From contig OY743184.1 in assembly GCA_963555705.1 (NCBI GenBank), forward strand, positions 31,940,614-32,004,613: 64,000 bases of DNA. Direction: 5' to 3'. The DNA is from Ligustrum vulgare. Its lineage: Eukaryota > Streptophyta > Magnoliopsida > Lamiales > Oleaceae. Made by a program: the position numbers and the translations under genes. Shown here in pieces: positions 42,615 through 53,920 of the stretch. The notes beneath the pieces were generated by a model. The model did no database searches. It had not been told where the DNA came from and saw only the letters and a list, made by a program, of their open reading frames with translations. Position 1 is the stretch's first letter, and every line of letters begins with the position of its first letter.

Positions 42615-42662
42615 AGTCGAGCTAATGACTTTAAAATAAGCGCTTAATAGGAGGCAACCCAT
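42615..42662 (+). other. Conserved post-ORF block with GAGGCAACCC (E2)
   Basis: AGTCGAGCTAATGACTTTAA, then AAGCGCTTAATA and GGAGGCAACCCATT. Same layout as the E1 block, with one mismatch in the small stem. Confidence 0.75.
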
Positions 42663-43225
42663 TCTCTATCCTTTACTTGCTTTATTTACTTTCTTACATT
42701 TTATTTACTTTCTTGCAAATAAGTTGGTTAGACCAAATCTCTATCTTCCACATTTATTTTCCTCAAGTTGGGTAGTGTGAAATAACTCTAATACATTCTC
42801 ATTTAATTCTAGCATGCACTCATATCAAACTTTCAAAGTCAAATAGTTGCTTAAAACTCATTTTTAAATCACTTGATTCATATTGTCTTTTATCTTCAAG
42901 TGTGATTTAATAATGACGTGGATGGATAAATTGTATTGGATTAATGAGTTAGAATTAAGATGTTGAATGTGATTTAAATTTTCGGGTCATTCACCACTTA
43001 ATATCTACTCTTTTCTTATGTTTTCATAGGATGCTCACAAGGTGTTCGGTGAAATACCACATTGGAGAAAATTGTGCTCAATCAATTGGAGGCTTCAACA
43101 CAAGTTAGGGGGTGGATTGTTGGTGCTTGCAATGAAATTTTCACTTGCCCAAGACTACTTATGAGCGCCCCACCACTTCTTGGGATGTCTAGTAACTTCT
43201 TCCCTCTTACTTTGATTTTATTTTA

Positions 43226-43262
43226 CACATTGAGGACAATGTGCATTTCAAGTTTTTGGGTG
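43226..43262 (+). promoter_or_regulatory. Internal hairpin plus weak polypurine module (E2)
   Basis: A 6-bp stem CACATT/AATGTG closes the loop GAGGAC, followed by TTTCAAGTTTTTGGGTG, a decayed form of the E1 tract. Confidence 0.7.
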
Positions 43263-43738
43263 ATTTCTTATTGTGTGTTGACATGTTAGATAGCCTTGCC
43301 GGCCAGGATTACTTAATGTTTAAAATTGTATTGATTCATGATTTATGACCAATATGCTACTTGTGTCTATTTTTACAAAATGCTTATCCATGCAAGATCC
43401 TATTTGCATTGAGCACAATAGTCATGATTGATTGTTGGTGAAGTTTGAGAATTTTTGAGGGTGAAGAGGTTAATGGAGTAGAAGAACTAAGTTGTGAGCT
43501 TATATTTTAATTTTTATCAACCTATCTAATATTTCCTAAAACTCTAAATCTCTTTATCCTAATGTAAGATAAGGTTGGGGGTGGTCGACCGGGTGAAGGA
43601 GACGGTCTACACGTGTGGTGACTCCATGCATGTTGTAAATAAATTTTGTGTGGAGTGTACCAAGTATAAGCTAAGTAATGACCGTATGCTAAAGTTCTAA
43701 GCCCATTTTAATTTTTGCATTGCATTGCCCTATCTCGA

Positions 43739-43836
43739 AGCCTTTTTGACTCGAGTAATTAAGCCCATAGGAGTACCTTGAAACTTGGTGCCTTAAGTTA
43801 CCGGCCTAAAACTCGCTACATGGATCAATTAGAAAG
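43739..43836 (+). repeat. Internal motif homologous to the E1 114-nt motif, copy a (E2)
   Basis: AGCCTTTTTGACTCGAGTAA, GAAACTTGGTGCC, GGCCTAAAACTCGCTACA, GATCAATTAGAAAGC. It is 98 nt because the middle is shorter. Confidence 0.8.
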
Positions 43837-43918
43837 CTTAATGAGTAGGGTACTCACATACACAAAAAAATAAAAGAGAGAACTTCATCATTGCATTTGC
43901 TTAGTCTACCTCACTTCG

Positions 43919-44038
43919 TAATCTTTTTGACTTGAGTTATTAAGTCCGTAGGGGTATTTTGAAACCTGGTACCATTTGATCTTAAAACAATCGGGGAGTT
44001 GCAGACCTAAAGCTAGCTGCATGGGTCAATTAAAAAGC
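43919..44038 (+). repeat. Internal motif homologous to the E1 114-nt motif, copy b (E2)
   Basis: TCTTTTTGACTTGAGTTATT, GAAACCTGGTACC, GGGGAG, GACCTAAAGCTAGCTGCA, GGGTCAATTAAAAAGC. About 120 nt, starting 180 bp after copy a. Confidence 0.8.
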
Positions 44039-44595
44039 TTAAAGGAGTGGGGAAGACACGAGCATTCATCACGTTAGTTTTTAGAAATCATGCATTTGTA
44101 CTTGCATAAGGACTTAGATTAATAGTGAGTTTGAATTGCTCAGTATAAACTTGAATGTCGAAACACTCATTTAGTGGAGAGTCAGTGCATTTCTAGATTG
44201 TCGAAATTGCCGGTAAAACACAACCAAACTAGAGTGGAAGAAGAAAAGAGTGAATTGAGAGTACCCTCTAGAATTGCATCTGGGGAGAGAAAAGAAATAT
44301 TATTTGGGAGATGAATGTCACGAGTGGGAAAAGAAAGAATTGACCACTAATGATGGATTAGTTTTGACTTGAAACCTCTTTACCCATCAATATTCTCGAA
44401 ACTTAATTGACAATTGAAAGTCATTATGCACACACACACACCGATCGAACATCGGATTAGCTAAACTTCTTTTTGGTAGCATATTTTGGAAACATACTTT
44501 TGAATTGATTATACAATTTTACACTCATGAGTAATTTGCAAGTTATCGACATTGTTGATCTATATTCCATGTTACTTGAATGCACTAGTAGATAG

Positions 44596-44633
44596 TTTTG
44601 CTCGAAACGAGCAAAAGCTCAAGTATGGGGGTG
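44596..44633 (+). promoter_or_regulatory. 3' hairpin plus polypurine tract of E2
   Basis: A perfect 8-bp stem TTTTGCTC/GAGCAAAA around GAAAC, then GCTCAAGTATGGGGGTG directly against the 3' LTR. Confidence 0.82.
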
Positions 44634-46333
44634 TGATAAGTGTGTTTTATACACTTATTTTGCTTTTAAATCGACAATTTAATTGACAAATTAAGCGAAT
44701 TTCTACTTATAAATTGTGTTTATATTGTACAATTAGGTACAACCTCAATTGGAAAGAAAATGGGCAAGATGAGAGTGCAATTAAGCGAAAAAAAGAGAAG
44801 CAAATTTAATATTCAAGGACCTAATTGAAAGAAATCAAAAGTATGGGGACTCAATCGCAATATCTCAGAAAGTTGGAGGGCTGAAGAAGCAATTATTTTA
44901 GGGGCTTAATTGTAATAAAAGTCAAAATTCGAGAACTAAATTGAAGAAGACCAGAAGACGAGGGACTTATGTTGCAAATAATTCAAAAGGAAAACAAAAA
45001 AAAAGGAAACAAAAAGACAAAAAAAAAATAGTATTATAATATATATATATATATATATGATTAGGCATGGGATTATCCCATGCCTTTTTGAAGGCATTGC
45101 TGGGCGCACGCTGAAAGCGCCCAGCAATGTGACAGATTTTTTATTTGTCTTCACGTGGATTTGTTCCACGCGATCGAGTGGGCAATTTTCGGCTCAATTT
45201 CGATTTTAATTTTCTGCTTTTATTATTTTAATTGAAGGGCGTGCTTGGCTTTTTCTGGACGCGTTTTTGAGGATATTTTAGGTCATATTTTGGGGACTAT
45301 AAATACTCTCATTTCTTTATTTCAAAGAATCCCAATTCACTCACCGAACCCCAGCCCCTTTTCTTTTCTATTCTTTTCTTTTCTTTGTTTTTGATTTAGT
45401 TTGTAATTTAGTTTGTAGTTTGGTTAAATTTTCAAGTTGCTAGCACCCATTGGATCAAAGAAGCAAGAAGCAAAGTGGAGATACAAAAAAAAAAAAAATT
45501 CAAATAATTCTTGGAGCAAAAATCAAGGGAAGTGTTATATTTCATTTTTCTTATATTTTTATCTTTAATTCCTATATTTTGTGATGTATTTCCGTAAACC
45601 TTATTTTTTGTGGAATATTTATATAACGGGCTAGTTATTTTATGTTGGGATGATTGATGTATCTTAACTTAGTTTAAGTAATTTTAATGTTTGTTTATTA
45701 ATTTTAAGCTTATTTATGTGTGTTTGTTATTGAGATTATTCCATGTGTTTGATTGATCAACAAATATATGTTTTGTGAAGTGTATGATAATCCAGAGATA
45801 TTGTGCATTTTAGACCAAATAAGAAATGCTCTAGATTCTTGTTAAGGATAGAGATATACCTTAAACCCTAGATGATCAATTGAGCTATTTTCACAAAGAG
45901 TTAATGCAATTGATTGAGCTTTAATCGATATAAAGATATAGTAGGTTATACCAATTGATTAGGGTTAATTTCACTCGAGAGAGGTAATTACTTAAACTTG
46001 GAAAATCGAGTCTAACATTGTAAATGAGTAATTTATTAATTTGCATGTGTTGAGAAATTACTTACGCAAGAGTTAAGTGAAATCATGAATCCCAACTATT
46101 TTATCTTTCATTTTCCTTATTTTAATTTAGTTTCAAATTAGTTTCTTTAATTTAGAATTGTCAAAAATTCATCTTTTAATTGTGTGTTTCTTCTTGTTGT
46201 TAGAATTAAATTAATTAAAATTGTATAATCTAAAGTAAACATTCCTCGTGTGATCGACAATCCGGACTCAAAAAGTCCAATTTATTACTTGTACGCGACC
46301 CGTGCGCTTGCGGTACACAATTTTGAGCGAACA
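44634..46333 (+). repeat. 3' LTR of E2
   Basis: Homologous to 39968-41628 over its length and ends GCGAACA before the target duplication. Carries an extra segment at 45064-45113 that lengthens an imperfect inverted repeat (GGCATGGGATTATCCCATGCC). Confidence 0.92.
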
Positions 46334-46338
46334 CAATG

Positions 46339-47127
46339 TTTCCTATTTAGGGAGATGCCTCCGTTTCATCTTCTCCATCACAAATATACTCTAATCCATA
46401 ATCAATGAAGTCTTGTGCTCTCTTCAAGACCTGTTTTCCTCTTGGAAACAATTCAAATCTAGCTCTACGCGACAACCTGTAGCTTGTCCTTCCTCTTCAT
46501 CTGCATCTTCTTCTGAAAATATGGCTGCCGTTAGAGATGTTGTGTTGTCTTACAACTCATTCATGGATCTAGATGTGACTGCATGAAGAAGAACTTGCTC
46601 ATATTAGCAAGAATTTGACTAAAGTTCTTGAAATCCCCTCTTTCGTGTTGCCAAGTGGTATCAGCTTTATTTTGTGAGGGACTCATCAAGAGGTTACTAT
46701 TCCACTATCTAAGATTAAAGATCTGAGGAGTAAATAGAATAAATACATGCAAATTATAGCGGACAAGGAATCTCTGAACCTTGGGATTAGCTATATTCAC
46801 ACCACTTTACATGAGCTCTCCACTGAAGTGATGTCTCGATATTCATCACTGATGAACCTCAAAGCCAAAATAAGAGAATTAAAAACTGAAATAAGCAATT
46901 GTGATATGAGGTTGGAAGCCAAGAAACGTAACATTGCTCAAGAGGCTGGACGAGGCAAATCATTGAAGGCTAAATATGAAGAAATTTTGCTAGATGATCC
47001 TGATGCATTCATAAAGGAATACGACGCTGAACGTGAATTTCTTCGTTTTGGTTGGTCGCAATTGAGAGACCAAATTAGATCTGTTGCAGATTGGCTAGGG
47101 AAAGACGTGAGACAATCTTAGATAGTA
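46339..47127 (+). pseudogene. Coiled-coil protein fragment, unidentified
   Basis: The frame 46747-47121 (124 residues) is rich in E, K and L with heptad spacing (LKAKIRELKTEISNCDMRLE), ending FGWSQLRDQIRSVADWLGKD and a stop. Upstream sequence (46450-46740) looks coding in other frames but has stops. The style resembles the coiled-coil part of plant gypsy or mobile-domain proteins, but I cannot assign it. The ATG at 46747 need not be the true start. Confidence 0.4.
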
Positions 47128-48000
47128 TTTATTGTAGCGACCAAAAATTTTTCACGTATTAAATAATTATTTTAAATTATGAAAAACGTGTCGCTATGAT
47201 CTCACCTATTTTCAAATTAAAAATTGAAACATGTCCGTCTAGCCGAGTCGAGTATTTTCGAGTCAAGATATAAATCGAGTCCAATTTAATTTTAAATAAA
47301 TTCTGAGTTTCTAAAATTATATTATATTATTTATTTATTTAATTTATTCTTTTCAAAATCGTTTTAAATTCCAAATTGTATTAAGCTCATTTTATCAGAT
47401 TCATTTTCTGACTCAGTTGAATTCATGCGTACTATTTTCTCGAGTTCCATTTCTTGTTTATCAAGATTTCCAAAATATCCTAATACAACCTATACTCTCA
47501 CCAAATTCCACCAACTACATAAAATCCCAACCCAGTCCTCACATCATCAGACCCCCTCTCTCTGCACAAACCACACCTTCATACTCTGTTTCTAGCAACT
47601 CCATTCATGACAAGTTGAGACTCAGCAAGCTTCAATTCCATTCCTCACCAACCAGCCTCATCACGTAGCCAGGTAATCTCCTCTCCACCTCCTCTGGTTG
47701 GGCTCCATTCACAACTTCAAGCTGCCAGCTTCATCACCACCATTTTCGTCCACTGCCTCCTGTCATGCCACTCGATGAGCACCATCACAAATCGCTCCAC
47801 CACCACCACACGCAGGCCACAACCACCATCACCCCCGTGCGCCACCTATACACAACCACAATACTCAACAACCACCACCCATTTTTTGAAACACCAAACT
47901 TCAGCCTCCACAGAACCAGATGCCGAACCAACATCACCACACAACCACAGTTCAGACCACCTCTAACTGCCGCTGCCCCACTCAAAAAATCAAACCCAAA

Positions 48001-50091
48001 TGTGACGACCCGAATTCTCGACCATTCGAGTGCCCCTAAAAGTGACTCATATCATATTATCGAGACTTAAATAGTAATGTAAAATTATTCAAAAGAATAA
48101 TTAGAATCCCATAATTTTATTTGTGAATAAAAATAGAACATAATTTTCTTACATAAAGTTCAACATAATTATCTCATCAATCTTAACCACTTTTGCCACT
48201 TCCATGTTGACCGCCTCGAACCTTCAATTATCTGAAAATGGTAAATATCGTGGAGTGAGATTTATAAAATCTCAGTAAGTATACCAAGCATAATTTTCTT
48301 TTGAAAGCATATGGATCATTTTCATCATAACATAGGATAGGATCGAAATCTTCATAAACATAGAGAGACACAAGAATTTTACCGAACTTAGATGGCAAGA
48401 ATTCTTATGTGTAGCGCTACTAAACTCCGGTCCCCTTAGCATAATCATAAACATATCATATGGGACCTATAGCAATCTTTTGAGATTGATTTCATAGCAA
48501 TGATCCAAACATTTTCGTAAAAACATAAGGTATATTTACTTTTCATAAAAACATACTTACTTTTTTTAAAAACATAAGGTGTATTTACCTTTCATAAAAA
48601 CATACTTACTTTTCATAAAAACATAAGGTAATACCTTTCATAAAAACATACTTACTTTTCATAAAAACATAAGGTATATTTATCTTTCATAAAAACATAC
48701 TTACTTTTCATAAAAACATAAGATATACTTACTTGTCATAAAAACATACTTACTTGTCATAAAAACATAAGGTGTATTTACCTTTCATAAAAACATACTT
48801 ACTTTTCATAAAAACATAAGATATACTTACTTGTCATAAAAACATACTTACTTTTCATAAAAACATAAGGTGTATTTACCTTTCATAAAAACATACTTAC
48901 TTTTCATAAAAACATAAGATATACTTACTTGTCATAAAAACATACTTACTTTTCATAAAAACATAAGGTGTATTTACCTTTCATAAAAACATACTTACTT
49001 TTCATAAAAACATAAGATATACTTACTTGTCATAAAAACATACTTACTTTTCATAAAAACATAAGATGTATTTACCTTTCATAAAAACATACTTACTTTT
49101 CATAAAAACATAAGATATACTTACTTGTCATAAAAACATACTTACTTTTCATAAAAACATAAGGTGTATTTACCTTTCATAAAAACATACTTATTTTTTT
49201 AAAAAACATAAGGTGTATTTACCTTTCATAAAAACATACTTACTTTTCATAAAAAACATAAGGTAATACCTTTCATAAAAACATACTTACTTTTCATAAA
49301 AACATAAGGTATATTTATCTTTCATAAAAACATACTTACTTTTCATAAAAACATAAGATATACTTACTTTTTAAAAGATTAAAATGAAGTGTAGTAGTAA
49401 ATGGACCAAAACTTTCTTGACCACCTTGAATTTCTCTTACTTGTGGATTTTGTCAAGAGATTGGAAATAAGTGTATATGTGTAGAGTTGTGTGTAAAAGA
49501 GATGGGTTTAAATAGATGTATAAAGTTGGCATATTGTAAACATAATCATTCAATTCTATTAATTTTAATACATCATTTTCTTAAAGTAAAGCACCATTCA
49601 TATACTTTTCCATATTTATACAAATAATATGCTCTTCATGATTATATATAATGGAGTATATAATTCATTCATATACTTTTCCATATTTATACAAATATTA
49701 TGCTCTTCATGATTACATATAATGGAGTATATAATTCATTCATATACTTTTCCATATTTATTAAATTAAGATTCTCATAATTATTATATATAATGGAACC
49801 TCTCATGCTTGCATATATTTTCTTAATTTCAATAATAAAAATAATTTTTGTATAAATAAATATTGGGATAACATTGAATTAAGTACTTGGACTTAATATA
49901 CTTTAAATCAAGAGAATGGAGATATTTTTAGAATTTCGGAATTTAATTTAAAATCGAACGATCTCGATTATTTCTTGACTTGGCTATACGAATACGTCGT
50001 GGCGTTAACTTAATAAAAATGGGTGAAATAGTAGCGACACGATTTTCTATTAAAATAATTATTAATCGCGTAAAAATTCTTGGTCGCTACA
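48001..50091 (-). repeat. Nested solo LTR of a related family, opposite orientation, with a large tandem array
   Basis: On the minus strand it starts TGTAGCGACCAAGAATTTTT, closely matching the start of the outer LTR (TGTAGCGACCAAAAATTTTT), and ends GAATTCGGGTCGTCACA. It is flanked by an exact 10-bp duplication CAAACCCAAA (47991-48000, 50092-50101), longer than the usual 5 bp. The internal part holds GAGATTTATAAAATCTCAGTAA, common in long plant LTRs, and the tandem array at 48522-49375. The 10-bp duplication leaves open that this is a different kind of element. Confidence 0.65.
48522..49375. repeat. Higher-order tandem array of a 24-25-bp unit
   Basis: The basic unit is CTTACTTTTCATAAAAACATA with variants: TTACTTGTCATAAAAACATA, AAGGTGTATTTACCTTTCAT.., AAGATATACTTACTTG... 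Neighbouring variants form a roughly 98-100-bp repeat present several times in fixed order (TTTTCAT, AGATATAC, TTGTCAT, TTTTCAT, AGGTGTAT, CTTTCAT). About 35 basic units. Not a CRISPR array: units are contiguous, without unique spacers, in a plant. Confidence 0.9.
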
Positions 50092-51575
50092 CAAACCCAA
50101 AGAAAGCTCAAGAAAAACCAAGAATAGACAAGCTCATAACCCTACCTCAACCTTGACCCAAGTTATGGCCGAATCCACGCCAGAGAAATCCCAAAACTGC
50201 GACCTCCAAGCCTCAGTTTTCGCACCCAATCTCGCACCAAAATCCCAAAAATCTGAACCACTTCTTGGTGCCGCTCGTCGCCACTCGACGACGGCGTTTC
50301 GCCGGAAAATCGCCGACTGAGGGACGGACTTGCAAGGGGCGACTTCCAATCGCGCCTCCATCTCTCTCTCTTCGCTGCTTTACGGACCAGAGGGAGAGAG
50401 AGAATGTGGATTGTTTTAATATTTTGATTTTTTTTGAAATTGCACCTTGTCCCCAATGTTTCAAATGTTTCATTTCGGCCCATGAGTTCAAATATTTTAA
50501 AACTCTATCATTTGATTTATAAATCTGTTATTTCAACCTGAATATTTTAATAGAGTTTTATTCTAGTCCTGAAATTTTTTGAAAAACTTCATTTTAGTCC
50601 CCAAGTTTAAAAGTATTTATTTTAGTCCTCCAACTTTCAAAATCAACAATTTCAGTCCCTAAATCTTAGTTTATCATTTTTAAACTGTAAATTTCAAAAG
50701 ACTAATTTAACTTATTTTTTATTTGGCTAGACGAGGCGTTCTGAAATTTAGAAGATCGAAATCATTTCTCGCTCGATTTTGCACTCATTGAGTTTAAGGT
50801 GGACTCGCCCCTATTAATTGATTTAAATTATGATTGCATGTGAATGCGTATGTTATGTGACTTATGTGCAATTTATTTCATGAAATGAGACAAGAATATT
50901 TTTCTTATGAAATATTTATGTTGTTATGTTTGTCATAACTTATATGCTTTTATACATGAGAAAGAAGAGAATATCTTCCAAGATAAATGATAATGTTATG
51001 CATAACTTATGCGCCTTAAGTGCGTGAGACGAGACTACCTACATCCGATGATTTTAAGGAGCCTATGATTTTTCAAAGAGAAGTCATGTGCTTTAATGCA
51101 CGAGAAGAGACTACCTACACCCTATGATTTCTAAAGAGCCTGTGTCTATGTGTTCTATTATAATGTAGATTAATTAATTGGCAATGAGTCTACTAAGTAT
51201 TTCTTTGAAATGTTCATTCCTATTTTAACAATATTTGCATATTTCGGAGAGGTTGGCAAGTGATGGACGATGGTGACAATAGTCATTAAATAATCAAAAA
51301 TCTTATTTTAATGATCCGTATTTCTAAACTTTGGATATTTTTGAGATTTTCAATTATTTGAGAAATTATGGCATTGTCAAATGTTTTGTATTATTAATGG
51401 CTCGGTTCATTATTTTGAATTGTTTCATAAATGTTTTCAAATGTTATCGACCATTGGATTTTATTTAACGTTGCCAAAAATGAATTTTAGCTATTTCTTC
51501 CGCTAAAATATTATTTTAAAGGTTAGACCAGATGATGACGTGGTGAACTAGGTATTTAGAACTCGAGGCGCTACA

Positions 51576-52380
51576 TTTATTCTCTTCTTGATACCAACTT
51601 TGTAATGTGATACGAAACAACGTCCTATATAGTATATATGCTAAACTATCATCGCTCAACATTCTTTGAGAATTGACTTTTCGCATTATACATTAAATCC
51701 TCCGTCGGGCAAGATGTGAGTTGAAGATCGCCTTTAACAATTTCTTTGACACAAAGTAGAGCAATAGAACATGCACTTATTTTATGGAAACAAGTACATA
51801 GATACACGCCAAAGTTAGGCCTTTAATATAGAAAATAAAGAACTAGACAACAACTTTCAATAATTGAATAACTGCATTCACAATATATTGCCTTTCCTTC
51901 ACCCAGCTAATCTCTTTGGGTGACCATTCTGGCTATTTAATACTCATAAAATTACCCCCAAGTCTGTAGGGCTCCTTTCCTCCAAGCAGTCCACCTTGTT
52001 GATTTCACTTTGCAGATCGTGTTCCGAGCCGAATAAAGCCATCTTTTTTGAGTAATACAAGTGCTTCTACTATTTTATTTTCTTTGAATTCATCTTCATA
52101 AACCATTAATTTGGTCTTAAGAGATGTGATTTCGACCAAAGCATTTTACGTTTGACCTTGCATTACATTTATTCAATTTGTTCTCCTTCTCTTTAGACTA
52201 CCTTGATTGGCCCGTAGCTGCCTTCGTACATGAATCATTCCACAGGGTGGACTTCTGCTACAAAAGTTCGTTGATCAACTTGCACGACTTTGCGTCTCCT
52301 TTATCATTCCAGAATATTAAGCGATGATGATATACACTGATTTCGATGTATCCAGTCTCTTCCCAGCAACACATTATAAC
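51576..52380. other. Unassigned sequence before the integrase remnant
   Basis: No family recognised. It may be part of the gypsy element whose integrase begins at about 52400, but without a readable frame. Confidence 0.35.
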
Positions 52381-52874
52381 TCATGGGACCATCTATTATG
52401 AAGAAGACAGTAGTTTTTGTTGTACTCCCTACTTTTGAAGTACATTTAGGGATATGCGAAAATCATCAGGGTATTCGAGCTTTGGCTTCCAAAGTTCTCA
52501 AATATGGTTACTACTTGCAAACCATGAATAAAGATACGTTGAGCTATGTAAAAATGTATAACAAATGCTAAAGGTATATGAACAAAATCTTCACCCCCGT
52601 CGAAGACCTCACTCTAATTCAATTCCTAGGGCCCTTTTGAATAACAATGAGTAGATAGCCTACACCCTTTTACTTTTGACTAAAAGACAGCTCAAGTTCG
52701 TTGCTGTAGTAGTAGAGTACTTTACAAAGTGGGTAGAAGCAAAACCGTTTGTAACGACCCGTGTCCTACTTGACGGGTTGTCTCGGTCATTAGAAGATGA
52801 CGTACTGTCCCCACTGTATCAACATTGGATCTTTTCAGCATGATTTGTCCTCACTCACACACTCACCGAGAAAA

Positions 52875-52940
52875 TATCCCAGGTGGTCACCCATTATAGA
52901 ATTGCTCCAAGTCAAGCACACTTAACTATGGAGCTTCTAA
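52875..52940 (-). promoter_or_regulatory. 5S rRNA-like region in Cassandra LTR (left copy)
   Basis: The complement reads GCTCCATAGTTAAGTGTGCT then ..AATGGGTGACCACCTGGG, close to 5S rRNA positions covering the pol III box A and box C. Slightly more mutated than the right copy in the A box. Confidence 0.85.
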
Positions 52941-53063
52941 TGAAGGACTTCCAGAAAAGAAGGTGCACCTTGTTGGTATGAGTAGTACCTATCTAATCTT
53001 TTAAGCTTTCCTTGCCTAGGTGTTACAATCACCCCCGTTAGACTTGCGACGTCCTCATCACGC

Positions 53064-53403
53064 TTAAACCATCTAAGGATTCGTTTCCAGGCGTTGGAAT
53101 TCTAGAGGTTGCTCCTACGGGTTCAAGAGATTGCTCTCGTCCTATGGCGTAGCACTTTTTCCCGCATAGCACTTAGTTCACGATTTTCGGCTGTGGCTGG
53201 CTTTGACACCATTTGTAAAGACCATGGTCCTACTTAAACCATTTGAGGATTGGTTGCCAGGTGTTGGGATTCTAGACGTGGCTCCTACGGGTTCAAGAGG
53301 TGGCTCCCCCCTATGGCGTAGCACTTTGTCCCGCATAGCACTTTGTTCCCGATTTTCGACTGGCGGCTGGCTCTGATACCATTTGTAATGACTCGGGTCC
53401 CAC
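53064..53403. repeat. Tandem duplication of the Cassandra internal region with its primer-binding site
   Basis: Two 170-bp units (53064-53233, 53234-53403) share TTAAACCAT, GGTTCAAGAG, CCTATGGCGTAGCACTTT, CCCGCATAGCACTT and GGCTGGCTxTGAxACCATTTG. The unit spans the primer-binding site and the first about 20 bases of the LTR, so an extra degenerate site and LTR edge lie inside the element. Confidence 0.85.
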
Positions 53404-53509
53404 TTAACGGGCTGTCTCGACTGTTAGATGATAACGTACTATCCCCACTGTACCAACATTGGATCTTTTCAGTATGATTTGTCCTCACTCATACGCTCCC
53501 CGAGAAAAC

Positions 53510-53575
53510 ATCCTAGGAACCCATCATAGAATTGCTCCAAGCCAAGCACGCTTAACTGTGGAGTTTCTACGATGG
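53510..53575 (-). promoter_or_regulatory. 5S rRNA-like region in Cassandra LTR (right copy)
   Basis: The complement contains AACTCCACAGTTAAGCGTGC and TTGG, nearly identical to plant 5S rRNA, then ..ATGATGGGTTCC for the box C region. Confidence 0.87.
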
Positions 53576-53920
53576 ACTTCTAGAAAAGAAGGTGCATCTT
53601 GTTGGTATGAGTAGTATCTATCAAATGTTTTAAGTTTTCCTAGCCTGGGTGTTATACCGCTGGTCATAATTTTGGAGTCCAAACTCAAGTACGTTCTTTT
53701 AAAACTTCATTATGTGTAGGTTTGGATTACCAAAAGTGTTGATAACAAACAACGTCAAACAGTTCGAGAACTCTTGGTTCAGAAACTTTTACACCAACCT
53801 TGGGATTGATCACTATCTAACATCAGTCTTGCACCACCATACCAACGGACTAGCAGAGGTAACAAATAAGATAATAATCTATGATCTTCGTACCAGGATT
53901 GGGGTTGCATGGAGACTTAT

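Larger units (their letters stand above)
39968..46333 (+). mobile_element. E2: non-autonomous Athila-type LTR retrotransposon without gag
   Basis: LTRs 39968-41628 and 44634-46333 are flanked by a perfect 5-bp duplication CAATG (39963-39967, 46334-46338). A primer-binding site lies at 41635, and hairpin/polypurine signals at 43226 and 44596. The internal 3.0 kb encodes no gag, protease or polymerase, only a short unfamiliar ORF (41830-42460). The LTRs differ by several per cent and the 3' LTR has an extra segment of about 50 bp (45064-45113), so it is clearly older than E1. Confidence 0.92.
47133..51575 (+). repeat. Long solo LTR (about 2.3 kb without the nested insertion)
   Basis: Starts TGTAGCGACC, ends GGCGCTACA (inverted 8-of-10 ends), with a perfect 5-bp target duplication TTTAT (47128-47132, 51576-51580). 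The layout resembles long LTRs of plant chromoviruses: a promoter half, a leader-like GC-rich patch with GCCGGAAAATCGCC near 50300, then GGTGGACTCGCCCCTATTAATT. No second LTR or internal region was found. It is split by the element at 48001-50091. Short open frames here are not genes. Confidence 0.7.
52750..53656 (-). mobile_element. Cassandra-type TRIM with 5S rRNA-like LTRs
   Basis: LTRs 52750-53027 and 53384-53656 (278 and 273 bp) are flanked by the duplication CCGTT / CCGCT (52745-52749, 53657-53661). On the minus strand each LTR contains 5S rRNA sequence, including CCACAGTTAAGCGTGCTTGG and, further on, GATGGGT, corresponding to the 5S internal promoter region. The primer-binding site TGGTATCAGAGCCAGCC (initiator tRNA-Met; 53365-53381) and the purine tract AACGGGGGTGAT next to the other LTR give the orientation. 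Non-coding; this matches the known plant Cassandra family, mobilised by other elements' proteins. Confidence 0.92.

Noticed and set aside
47417..48070. Overlapping Ser/Thr/His-rich frames
   Set aside because: They lie in a solo LTR, cross the junction of the nested insertion and have low-complexity composition; no domain.
48522..49375. CRISPR-like periodic repeats
   Set aside because: The units are contiguous variants without unique spacers, lie in an LTR, and the window is a plant nuclear genome.
50134..50522. Four overlapping open frames on both strands
   Set aside because: The GC-rich patch of the outer LTR has few stops by composition; typical LTR leader region, no domain.
52750..53656. 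Genuine 5S rRNA gene
   Set aside because: The 5S-like part is incomplete at both ends, present in both direct repeats, and enclosed by TG..TA/CA LTR ends, primer-binding site and target duplication: a Cassandra TRIM.
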